NCBI GenBank assembly: GCA_003132765.1
Contig: PKYU01000503.1
Span: 2,076 to 7,136 of the forward strand
Source of the DNA: Chitinophagaceae bacterium
GTDB taxonomy: Bacteria; Bacteroidota; Bacteroidia; Chitinophagales; Chitinophagaceae
DNA length: 5,061 bases
Direction of reading: 5' to 3'
The position numbers and the translations under genes were made by a program. This document shows, piece after piece, positions 1-5,061 of this stretch. The notes under the pieces are model-generated. The model was not told where the DNA came from, made no database searches, and was given only the letters and a program-made list of their open reading frames with translations. Every line of letters starts with the position of its first letter. Positions within the stretch are counted from its first letter, which is position 1.

Positions 1-841
1 TAAGATCTTCATTTGCGATTGGTATTTTTTTATTACCAATTAATTTATTAAAGCTTACTTTAAATCCTGGATCGGAAGTTTCATTTTTCCTCTTTTTTTC
101 GTCATGTTTAACTCCTTTTGATAAAGGATAAGGTTGAATTATTGCAGTTACATAACGAAAGATTCTTTTTATCGCGGGTTCTCTCCATTCATCTCTCAAA
201 TTTTCGATAATTAATCTTGTTCCAGTTTCTTTTTCTTTTGGTATCTCTTCTAGTTTATTATTTATTCCAAATAAGTTTTTGTCACCCACATAACTATCCC
301 AGTCTATTACCAGCTTCAGCGCATTTTGTGATTGTTTTGTCTGGGTAATTATTGTTAGCTTACGCCCCAGCCTTTGTACAGCAAAGCGACCAATACCTTT
401 CCGACCTGCTTTTTTTCTTTGGTATATTAAAGTGGTGGGATTATGAATTTTTGTTGTCGAAGAAATTCTCATAAATCCGTGGATCAGTTCTTCCCTTGTC
501 ATTCCAACTCCATTATCATCAAGGATTAAAGCACCTCCTTCTTTGTCTGAATTTTCGAATGTTATTTCGACATTTTGAGCATCTGCATCATAGGAATTTT
601 TAACTAACTCAGAAACCGCTGTTTCTTGCCTTGCAACTAATTCTTTTCCTAATCTATCAACAACACCAGCATCAACGGTAAATCTGGCATTATTTTTATC
701 AAAATATGCTAATTGTGATGATAATTCAAGAATTTTTGAATAATTACTTGGTTCCTTAGCAAGAATTTCTACTAATTGTTTTCTTATTTTATCTTCAGAT
801 GCCAAATGGTTTATTTGTTTTGAGTAAATATACAAAATCAA
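1..841 (-). CDS. GHKL-superfamily ATPase (HSP90/histidine-kinase-like ATP-binding protein), 3' end outside window
   Basis: This gene runs off the window edge, leaving about 280 codons of the N-terminal part. It shows the Bergerat ATP-binding fold. Counting from the TTG at 841, the N-box is SELVKNSYDADA with E78, N82 and D85; the G1 box is DDNGVGM (D109, G111, G113); the G2 lid is GRKGIGRFA (146-154); and TGT at 206-208 resembles the G3 element. The family binds and hydrolyses ATP to drive conformational change. It includes HSP90, MutL, MORC and histidine kinases, and this resembles stand-alone Bacteroidota 'ATP-binding proteins' rather than a kinase, because no phosphorylated-His domain is visible. 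No ATG lies early enough to keep the N-box. The frame is open back to a TAG at 848-850. TTG at 841 has GGGAGGAG nine bases upstream and is preferred. TTG at 805, giving MASEDKIR, looks more like the family N-terminus. Substrate and role are unknown; defence cargo is possible. Confidence 0.85.
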   Translation of the reverse strand, partial: MILYIYSKQINHLASEDKIRKQLVEILAKEPSNYSKILELSSQLAYFDKNNARFTVDAGVVDRLGKELVARQETAVSELVKNSYDADAQNVEITFENSDKEGGALILDDNGVGMTREELIHGFMRISSTTKIHNPTTLIYQRKKAGRKGIGRFAVQRLGRKLTIITQTKQSQNALKLVIDWDSYVGDKNLFGINNKLEEIPKEKETGTRLIIENLRDEWREPAIKRIFRYVTAIIQPYPLSKGVKHDEKKRKNETSDPGFKVSFNKLIGNKKIPIANEDL

Positions 842-847
842 ATAACT

Positions 848-1087
848 CTACTCCTCCCTCTCAAAATCTCTTTCATTATTGTGCGACTTACTTCTCAATT
901 GTTGCAATTCAAATAGGTTAAGCTTACTATTTTCCAACTCGAACTGTTCCTTGCCTGCAAAAAAACCTTCCAAATAGTTATTGCTGGAGATATGATTTTT
1001 AGAAAGGGCATTTAATAATTTCGGCTCATATTCAGACAGAGTGTAGCCGTTATTAAATGCTTCTACGTATTGTTTTTCTGAATCCAT
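848..1087 (-). CDS. Small uncharacterised protein, 79 residues, between HTH gene and ATPase
   Basis: This is a 79-residue, soluble, highly charged protein with an ATG start at 1087 and a TAG stop. I do not assign it a function. The first half (AFNNGYTLSEYEPKLLNAL, about residues 10-28) and the NNYLEGFFAGKEQFE stretch (36-50) resemble a small hypothetical protein that I associate from memory with Bacteroidota mobile elements. The C-terminal third is Gln/Lys/Arg/Glu-rich, probably helical, ending in an acidic-basic tail. No membrane segment, signal peptide or metal-binding cluster is visible. It starts 10 bases after the helix-turn-helix gene stops and sits directly before the ATPase, so the three are probably co-transcribed. 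It could be a partner or regulator of the ATPase. It shares the ATPase reading frame, separated by one TAG. Confidence 0.75.
   Translation of the reverse strand: MDSEKQYVEAFNNGYTLSEYEPKLLNALSKNHISSNNYLEGFFAGKEQFELENSKLNLFELQQLRSKSHNNERDFEREE
851..858 (-). promoter_or_regulatory. Shine-Dalgarno-like GGGAGGAG before the ATPase TTG start
   Basis: On the minus strand GGGAGGAG occupies 858-851 and contains the core GGAGG. It ends nine bases before a TTG at 841-839, a normal ribosome-binding spacing. It lies inside the last codons (Arg-Glu-Glu) of the 79-residue gene, so codon content alone could have produced it. None of the other starts I inspected in the window has such a site, as is common in Bacteroidota. 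It is the main reason for preferring the 841 start over TTG 805. Confidence 0.4.
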
Positions 1088-1097
1088 GATTTGTTAT

Positions 1098-1367
1098 TTA
1101 AAAATTGTTCTGAGCATGTTTTTCTATGTATTCGTTGATTGAATTAACATCATACAATATGAGTTTTTTCTCCGGCTGACTAAAACGTATTTTACCCTCG
1201 TCTCGAAATTTCTGCAGAGTTGTTTTAGAATTAATGCGTAGCATACGCATGGCCTCTTCCGACGAAATCCACTTGTCTTCTTTTATACCATTTTTTTCCT
1301 TTACTCTTTTTACAACCTGTTCAATCAGTGCATAGAATGCCTGATCTTCTAAGCATATAACTTCCAT
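1098..1367 (-). CDS. Helix-turn-helix DNA-binding protein (excisionase/MerR-like, HTH_17 type)
   Basis: This is an 89-residue DNA-binding protein. Residues 1-30 form a lead-in helix rich in Val, Lys and Glu. The winged helix-turn-helix starts at WISSEEAMRMLRINSKTTLQKF (33-54), followed by the turn RDEGKIRF and the wing and helix ending in LYDVNSINEYIEKH (71-84). This layout is typical of the small excisionase-like regulators of Bacteroidota integrative and mobilizable elements. There it can act as a recombination directionality factor, a transcriptional regulator or an accessory protein at the transfer origin. The ATG at 1367 gives the family-typical length, and the stop is TAA. It lies downstream of the inverted repeat region, so an autoregulatory operator there is plausible. 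The 79-residue gene follows after 10 bases. No integrase is visible to confirm an excision role, so the function beyond DNA binding is inferred. Confidence 0.88.
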   Translation of the reverse strand: MEVICLEDQAFYALIEQVVKRVKEKNGIKEDKWISSEEAMRMLRINSKTTLQKFRDEGKIRFSQPEKKLILYDVNSINEYIEKHAQNNF

Positions 1368-1404
1368 ACTTGTAATTTTTCTGTTTTAAATACATATGGC
1401 CTAC

Positions 1405-1454
1405 CGATAGTTTTTTTCTTTTGCAAGATTGCATTTATAAGGGGAAACGATAGT
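1405..1454 (+). repeat. Direct repeat of CGATAGT, copies at 1405-1411 and 1448-1454
   Basis: CGATAGT occurs at 1405-1411 and again 43 bases on at 1448-1454. Each is followed by a T-rich stretch, so the match extends to 10 of 11 bases (CGATAGTTTTT versus CGATAGTCTTT). The second copy sits in the loop of the inverted repeat. Spacing is about four helical turns, which would place two bound proteins on the same face. Two copies of seven bases in an AT-rich region can arise by chance, so function is uncertain. Confidence 0.4.
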
Positions 1455-1477
1455 CTTTCCCTTATAAACGCATCTTG
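1424..1477. repeat. Imperfect inverted repeat, about 19-bp arms
   Basis: The left arm is 1424-1443 and the right arm 1459-1477. CAAGAT pairs with ATCTTG, GC with GC, and TTTATAAGGG with CCCTTATAAA. One bulged T (1430) and one A/C mismatch (1433/1469) interrupt the stem. The 15-base loop can close further through AAA (1445-1447) and TTT (1456-1458). The perfect inner core is 10 bp. No T-run follows on either strand, so it is not an intrinsic terminator. It could be a relaxosome or helix-turn-helix protein binding site, or a hairpin in the transferred strand. Confidence 0.8.
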
Positions 1478-1489
1478 ACGAAGGTTACA

Positions 1490-1502
1490 CCCCCGTGCCC
1501 CC
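1490..1502 (+). other. Double C5 tract (CCCCCGTGCCCCC)
   Basis: Two runs of five C separated by GTG stand out in an AT-rich window. On the minus strand this reads as two G5 runs separated by CAC. It lies 13 bases beyond the right arm of the inverted repeat and 28 bases from the relaxase stop codon. Such base-composition breaks are common beside transfer origins. Two G-runs alone are not enough for a standard intramolecular G-quadruplex. Confidence 0.5.
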
Positions 1503-1529
1503 AAAAATCCAATGAAGATGCAGAAGACA

Positions 1530-2654
1530 TTAAATACTTTCTTCCGTCTCAGGACTAAACTCCTCATCAATATTCTCATCGTTGCCCTCTTTATTTTCAT
1601 AATCATTGTTATTTAATTCTTCAGCGACAATGTCATTATCATAATCTTCGTTAGCCTCGACTCTTTCAATTTCCTTGTTATCATTAGCACTTCGAATTTC
1701 TGAGAGCTCATCCATTAATTTTTGTTCATTTTTATCAAGGTTCACAGAAGTACCTTTTTTTAAGGCATGTTCAGCGATGGTTCTTTTTAAATCTTTATTT
1801 CTGCCATCCCGGATTTTTTGGAGCTCTTTTAATCCAAAATCCTGGTTTGCTTTTACTCGGTCTAGAACCTGCAGTTTGGTTTTATCAAAACCTAAGCGAT
1901 TAGTGCGAAACTTGGTTTTTCCTTCAAACTTTACGCCCTGAAAAGAACCATTACGGAAATAGGGTTCGTGGCCTAGGTCTTTAAGTTGTGAAAGAAAATG
2001 CTTTTGAGATTTAGAGTTTAAATAGGTTTTCTCAAGGCATTCTAGCAAAGCTTGTTTGTTAGTCTGTCGTTCTGCTTTTATTGTTTGAATTATGGATTGT
2101 TTTGCTAATCGTTTATTTTTCCCATGCTCTGGTAGAGAATTAGCCAGTTCTTTAGGATATTTTTCTCTTTGATACTTATCAAGCGCCAGTTTGATAGAAT
2201 GAAGCTTTTGCTTGCTAATCCTGCTAGAACGGCCATTAAGCTGTGTGCCTGAGACTGAAATATGCAGGTGGATATGTTCTGAATAATGTACAGTGCCAGC
2301 ATATAAATTATTTAGTCCCCGTTCTTCAATAAATTTTTTGGCAATATCTTTTAATAGCTTATCATTAATATGTTCTTTATCCTTAATCGAAAACGAAATA
2401 ATCGTATGAAAAAGCTTAACACTATCCTTTCTGTGTACTAACCTGAATGACTCATTTTCCTTAAATTCTTTAATCATTCCATTTATTGATCGGGAACGTA
2501 TATTGTGTCGGATAATGAATTTATTCTTATCGGTTTTAAGTTGCTCCTGTTTACCTGGGCTTACACTTTTTATCCTTTCCCGAAAGACGTACTTATACAT
2601 ATAATTGACCAGTTGGCCTGTATTAGATTTTCTAGAAAGTGTTTTAATAATCAC
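1530..2654 (-). CDS. Relaxase / mobilization nuclease (MOBP-type, MobB/VirD2-like)
   Basis: This 374-residue protein nicks one strand at the transfer origin, stays covalently attached through a tyrosine and leads the strand into the recipient. The N-terminal motif I region is SNTGQLVNYMYKYV (10-23), with candidate catalytic tyrosines Y18, Y20 and Y22. Motif II is LFHTIISFS (81-89, H83). Motif III, the metal-binding signature HYSEHIHLHISVSG (123-136), supplies H123, H127, H129 and H131. Residues 140-300 are basic and include LPEHGK and a GVKFEGKTKFRTNRLGF module that probably binds DNA. Residues 315-374 form a Glu/Asp/Asn-rich, probably disordered tail. The start is GTG at 2654, giving MIIKTL; an in-frame TAG two codons upstream excludes a longer form. 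It follows the MobC-like gene by 6 bases and is the last gene of the transfer operon. The family is confident; the exact MOB subclass is from memory. Confidence 0.93.
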   Translation of the reverse strand: MIIKTLSRKSNTGQLVNYMYKYVFRERIKSVSPGKQEQLKTDKNKFIIRHNIRSRSINGMIKEFKENESFRLVHRKDSVKLFHTIISFSIKDKEHINDKLLKDIAKKFIEERGLNNLYAGTVHYSEHIHLHISVSGTQLNGRSSRISKQKLHSIKLALDKYQREKYPKELANSLPEHGKNKRLAKQSIIQTIKAERQTNKQALLECLEKTYLNSKSQKHFLSQLKDLGHEPYFRNGSFQGVKFEGKTKFRTNRLGFDKTKLQVLDRVKANQDFGLKELQKIRDGRNKDLKRTIAEHALKKGTSVNLDKNEQKLMDELSEIRSANDNKEIERVEANEDYDNDIVAEELNNNDYENKEGNDENIDEEFSPETEESI

Positions 2655-2660
2655 TATTTG

Positions 2661-3110
2661 CTATTTTAGTAATGAAAAGAATTCAAGAACTCTTTTTTCA
2701 ATTAATGAAGCTTGATTTAAAAGCTGACCACCTATTGGCTCTGCTAATCCATTTTCTTCTGAGATGGCCAGTAAAGTATTATGATGCATAATTACTAATT
2801 CTCTGATTTCGCCAATGGCTACATGATCAACAATACTTTTTTTATTTAAGAGGGCGGATTGCTTTATATAATTAGGCGGTGTAGTATGATATTTTGATGC
2901 TTCACTATTTATAATTTCTGCTTCTTTGAAATTGAAAAAGATTTCGAAGGATTTGCTTTCCTTACGTTTAATTTTTTTATATTCCTTTCGAAAGTCAGAC
3001 CAATATCGTTTTTTTGCAATCTCTATTAGCTCATCATTTCCATTTTCCAAAACCCCTTGCTTGTCAAGAAAAGAATAAATTGTGCTGCCTTTTTTAATTT
3101 TTCTTTTCAC
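2661..3110 (-). CDS. MobC-like relaxosome accessory protein (ribbon-helix-helix)
   Basis: This 149-residue protein lies directly before the relaxase. Residues 1-55 are strongly basic (Lys/Arg-rich). SFEIFFNF (54-61) looks like the DNA-contacting beta strand of a ribbon-helix-helix domain, followed by helix EAEIINSEASKYH (63-75), the turn TTPPN and helix YIKQSALLNKK (81-91). The C-terminal half (98-149) is predicted helical and could mediate dimerisation or relaxase contact. MobC-type proteins bind oriT and help the relaxase open the DNA; position and fold both fit. The start is GTG at 3110, two bases after the coupling-protein stop; no ATG gives a complete domain, since the next Met is near residue 108. 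Its TAG stop is in frame with the relaxase start two codons on. The family call rests on fold pattern and context. Confidence 0.8.
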   Translation of the reverse strand: MKRKIKKGSTIYSFLDKQGVLENGNDELIEIAKKRYWSDFRKEYKKIKRKESKSFEIFFNFKEAEIINSEASKYHTTPPNYIKQSALLNKKSIVDHVAIGEIRELVIMHHNTLLAISEENGLAEPIGGQLLNQASLIEKRVLEFFSLLK

Positions 3111-3112
3111 AA

Positions 3113-4507
3113 CTAGTCAAATGATATAAGTGGTGGTTCATCAAATGGAATCTTTCGTTCAGATACATATGGCGGAATTTTTGTCCGGGAATTGTATATA
3201 AAATGCTGGTAGTAAGGATGGATACGCATTTTCAGGGGTAAAGATGAATTGATAAGGACAATAGCCTCTTTGTTCATGCGAATTTCAGAAGCCTCCATTA
3301 GATAAGCTTGTCTCTGATTGCCTTTTTCATCTATAATTGTCCTTTTTCCAATGGTTTCCTGTAGTTCCCTGCATGTTTCCAAATTTTGCCCGGGCAGGTA
3401 TACACGGCTACAGGAATTGCTCTTAATTGCATAAGATTCAGCCTGAGAATATTTCATCTGTAGCATCTTTTCGTCCTGAATTAAGCCCATGCAGCCAACC
3501 CGATATTTTCTGCAATTACTGAACACAAGCCCTAGATCCAATTTCATTGTAATCATCTCATCAATCAGAAAAAAAATTGGGTTTTCGCTTTTATCCGGTA
3601 TTCTTGAAAGCACTTCTTTAAAGAGCATACCAAATATTAAAGCCGAAAGAGGAGCTAGGAAATTAACCTGGTTTAAAGGAATACACAAATATAAAATGCT
3701 TGGTATTGTCCTAAAGGTTGCAATGTCGAAAGTATTTATTGACGTACAGCGGGCTACGACTGGTGACTTAAATAGTTTCGTAGCCGTTAAGGCAGTTGAA
3801 AGTATCGACAACCGCGTTTTTTCTGGAATTGCATTTAAAGTTTTATAGCTGCGTATAAGCTTCTCATCTTTCGTTTTAATAAAAAGCAAGTCTATCTTGC
3901 CTGGTTCAGCCATGTAAGTTTCTAATAACAAAACAACATTAACCATATTCTTATGTTCTTCTTTACCATAAAAAAACAGATACTGCATAAACAATGATAA
4001 AATCATCTCACTTGAAGAAGACCAGTATGGATCGCTCTTTGACACTACGTCTGAATTTTTGATTAGAATATGGGAAGCTTTGTCAAAGTCGTCAATACAA
4101 TTACAAAGCGCCATGAAGTTGAACCCATCCGAAGTATCAGTAAGATCAAAAGAATAAATGTTGCGCTTTTTTATTTGACTTAAATATCCGCTGCTCAATT
4201 TGCAGTTCTCAGAACTTATATCCAGAATAACAATAGATGAATTACTACGCGAAAGTGTAAAAATTGAGCTTAATAGGACTGCCGAAGATTTTCCGGACCC
4301 CGTATTTCCTACGATCAGAGAATTTCGGAAAGATTGCTCAATTGTAGTGGCTCGCAAACCACCAGCTAAGGAAAAGCCTTTATTGAAGATGCTTAAATGT
4401 TCGCTTGCATTTCCAAATTGGGCTTGAAATGATGATTCACTATTAATTGTATTGCTATATATTATAGCGATCAGAACAATAAAAACCAAAATAATTAAAT
4501 AAATCAT
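3113..4507 (-). CDS. Short VirD4/TraG-type coupling ATPase (T4CP)
   Basis: This 464-residue inner-membrane ATPase should link the relaxosome to a type IV secretion channel. One hydrophobic segment (about 2-17) anchors the N-terminus. Walker A is GNTGSGKS (67-74), DPYWSSSSEMIL (159-170) matches the conserved FW-type motif, Walker B is FFLIDEM (312-318, D316 and E317), and RKYRVGCMGLIQDEKML (333-349) carries the conserved Gln after the sensor strand. The all-alpha domain inserted between the Walker boxes is present in compact form. Canonical VirD4 proteins have two N-terminal membrane helices with a periplasmic loop and usually exceed 550 residues; this one has a single helix and a short C-terminus. 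The ATG at 4507 overlaps the preceding TGA as ATGA, implying translational coupling. It ends in TAG, two bases before the MobC-like start. The ATPase assignment is secure; the shortening looks native because all core motifs remain. Confidence 0.93.
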   Translation of the reverse strand: MIYLIILVFIVLIAIIYSNTINSESSFQAQFGNASEHLSIFNKGFSLAGGLRATTIEQSFRNSLIVGNTGSGKSSAVLLSSIFTLSRSNSSIVILDISSENCKLSSGYLSQIKKRNIYSFDLTDTSDGFNFMALCNCIDDFDKASHILIKNSDVVSKSDPYWSSSSEMILSLFMQYLFFYGKEEHKNMVNVVLLLETYMAEPGKIDLLFIKTKDEKLIRSYKTLNAIPEKTRLSILSTALTATKLFKSPVVARCTSINTFDIATFRTIPSILYLCIPLNQVNFLAPLSALIFGMLFKEVLSRIPDKSENPIFFLIDEMITMKLDLGLVFSNCRKYRVGCMGLIQDEKMLQMKYSQAESYAIKSNSCSRVYLPGQNLETCRELQETIGKRTIIDEKGNQRQAYLMEASEIRMNKEAIVLINSSLPLKMRIHPYYQHFIYNSRTKIPPYVSERKIPFDEPPLISFD

Positions 4508-4665
4508 TTTTCAGTTAATTTAAAGGTTAGTTCGCCTAGTTTAATGAGAATGGTACCAATGATTTTGCAACACCAGGCAAAGACCAATGCACAGATTTTT
4601 AGAAGCAAAAAAAGCAATGAACTAAGAGCATGAAGAAACGAAAATCCTATCGCTTGCTTAGTCAT
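4504..4665 (-). CDS. Small membrane protein, 53 residues
   Basis: This is a short open frame with ATG at 4665 and TGA at 4504-4506. The peptide begins MTKQAIGFSFLHALSS, continues through a long hydrophobic run (about residues 8-42, including LLFLLLKICALVFAWCCK) and ends in LGELTFKLTEK. It could span the membrane once with a long helix, or twice as a tight hairpin. Both ends overlap their neighbours by the four bases ATGA: its start overlaps the stop of the upstream alpha/beta gene, and its stop overlaps the coupling-protein start. That precise double coupling is strong evidence that it is a real gene. I do not recognise a named family. Because the adjacent coupling protein has only one membrane helix, this protein may be its membrane partner; that is inference. 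Confidence 0.75.
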   Translation of the reverse strand: MTKQAIGFSFLHALSSLLFLLLKICALVFAWCCKIIGTILIKLGELTFKLTEK

Positions 4666-5061
4666 AGGGAATAGTATGTATTGTTTGCCTGTATGATAAC
4701 ATTTGAACCTCCTTCCTTTAATAAACTTTTGTATATCTCCACCATTGCATTAAATAGTTGGTCGTCCTCCCGGTTCTTGGGCTGGTAAACGAATACTGTT
4801 GTTATACCATTAAGATGATCTGGTAGCAGATGGGTATTTTGAAATATTTTTTTAATCTCCTCCGGATTTTTATAAAGAAGGTTTCTGGTATTTCTTGCGT
4901 ATACATTTAAAAATGTAGAATTCTCAAAAAGATTAGAAAAGCATATTAGCACTTTCTTTTTGCAATTACTTTGCGCCAAAACTTTCAGCTCATTGCATAC
5001 AGAATGAAAGCATTCCGAATTATTTAAAAATGAGGAATCAGGGTTTGCATTTGCTTCGGAT
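4662..5061 (-). CDS. Conjugation-associated alpha/beta protein of unknown function, 5' end outside window
   Basis: The frame is open to the window edge, so the 5' end is missing; 132 codons and the TGA stop are visible. An internal TTG at 4979 is not needed as a start because coding continues upstream without a stop. The visible part has alternating strands and helices: KKVLICFSNLFENSTF, a helix around NPEEIKKIFQN, GITTVFVYQPKNREDD, the helix DQLFNAMVEIYKSLLKEGG and the strand SNVIIQANN. This suggests a Rossmann- or von Willebrand A-like fold; the serine after the first strand and the Asp pair after the second are where such folds place ligand-binding residues. It resembles proteins that I recall upstream of coupling genes in Bacteroidota mobile elements. 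Four cysteines lie in the first 36 visible residues. It overlaps the 53-residue gene by ATGA. Its function is unknown. Confidence 0.75.
   Translation of the reverse strand, partial: SEANANPDSSFLNNSECFHSVCNELKVLAQSNCKKKVLICFSNLFENSTFLNVYARNTRNLLYKNPEEIKKIFQNTHLLPDHLNGITTVFVYQPKNREDDQLFNAMVEIYKSLLKEGGSNVIIQANNTYYSL

Larger units (their letters stand above)
1368..1529. other. Non-coding region with clustered repeats: candidate origin of transfer or operator
   Basis: This 162-base gap separates the relaxase stop from the helix-turn-helix start. It contains an imperfect inverted repeat (1424-1477), a double C5 tract (1490-1502), a direct repeat of CGATAGT (1405 and 1448) and an extra inverted copy of GCATCTT (1515-1521). 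Clustering of a long inverted repeat, an asymmetric tract and short repeats next to a relaxase gene is the usual look of an oriT in mobilizable elements. I cannot name a nick site: no convincing match to a published nic consensus was identified by eye. The alternative is the promoter/operator of the downstream three-gene cluster. I see no clear Bacteroidota promoter pair (TTTG and TAnnTTTG) at good spacing. Confidence 0.45.

Noticed and set aside
1368..1423. Bacteroidota-type promoter before the helix-turn-helix gene
   Set aside because: TATGTATTT on the minus strand weakly resembles the -7 element, but it does not match TAnnTTTG and no TTTG lies at the right distance.
1424..1477. Intrinsic terminator of the transfer operon
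   Set aside because: The stem is followed by an A-rich run on the minus strand and by mixed sequence on the plus strand; no U-tract is produced in either direction.
1490..1502. G-quadruplex on the minus strand
   Set aside because: Only two long G-runs are adjacent; a standard intramolecular quadruplex needs four closely spaced runs.
1349..1606. 85-codon minus-strand frame across the non-coding region
   Set aside because: It overlaps the relaxase 3' end and the helix-turn-helix start, its middle is translated from the inverted repeat and the C-tracts, and it shows no domain pattern. It is better explained as a chance frame through repeat DNA.
1675..1941. Plus-strand 88-codon frame
   Set aside because: It is antisense to the relaxase C-terminal half, with Ser/Phe-rich translation typical of a reverse-complement shadow.
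2105..2302. Minus-strand 65-codon frame inside the relaxase
   Set aside because: It is an alternate frame of the clearly coding relaxase, including its histidine motif region.
3489..3848. Plus-strand 119-codon frame
   Set aside because: It is antisense to the coupling ATPase around Walker B, and no domain signature is visible.
4200..4427. Plus-strand 75-codon frame
   Set aside because: It is antisense to the coupling ATPase Walker A region and has no independent support.
4977..4979. TTG as the start of the alpha/beta gene
   Set aside because: The reading frame continues upstream without a stop to the window edge with similar codon use, so the gene is simply cut by the window.

Overview
The window is AT-rich and every supported gene lies on the minus strand. 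Gene families, the relaxase type, the scarcity of Shine-Dalgarno sites and the gene order all suggest a Bacteroidota host (Sphingobacteriia, Chitinophagia or Flavobacteriia-like). That is recognition from protein sequence, not a database match. The content is the transfer region of a conjugative or mobilizable element plus the start of an adjoining accessory cluster.

Reading in the direction of transcription (high to low coordinates): a partial alpha/beta-fold protein (5061-4662); a 53-residue membrane protein (4665-4504); a short VirD4/TraG-type coupling ATPase (4507-3113); a MobC-like ribbon-helix-helix accessory protein (3110-2661); and a MOBP-type relaxase (2654-1530). These five genes are packed with ATGA overlaps or gaps of 2 and 6 bases, so they look like one co-translated operon. 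Its likely job is to bind and nick the origin of transfer and deliver the relaxase-DNA complex to a secretion channel. No channel genes are visible here.

A 162-base non-coding stretch (1529-1368) follows. It holds a long imperfect inverted repeat, a double C5 tract and a short direct repeat. It lacks the T-run of an intrinsic terminator and is the best origin-of-transfer or operator candidate in the window.

Downstream is a second cluster: a small excisionase/MerR-like helix-turn-helix protein (1367-1098), an uncharacterised 79-residue protein (1087-848) and a GHKL-fold ATPase (841 to beyond position 1). The ATPase has no ATG start. It lies in frame with the 79-residue gene across a single TAG, and the only clear Shine-Dalgarno-like sequence I noticed precedes a TTG just after that stop. 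This cluster is the least explained part of the window and may be cargo with a regulatory or defence role; that is inference.
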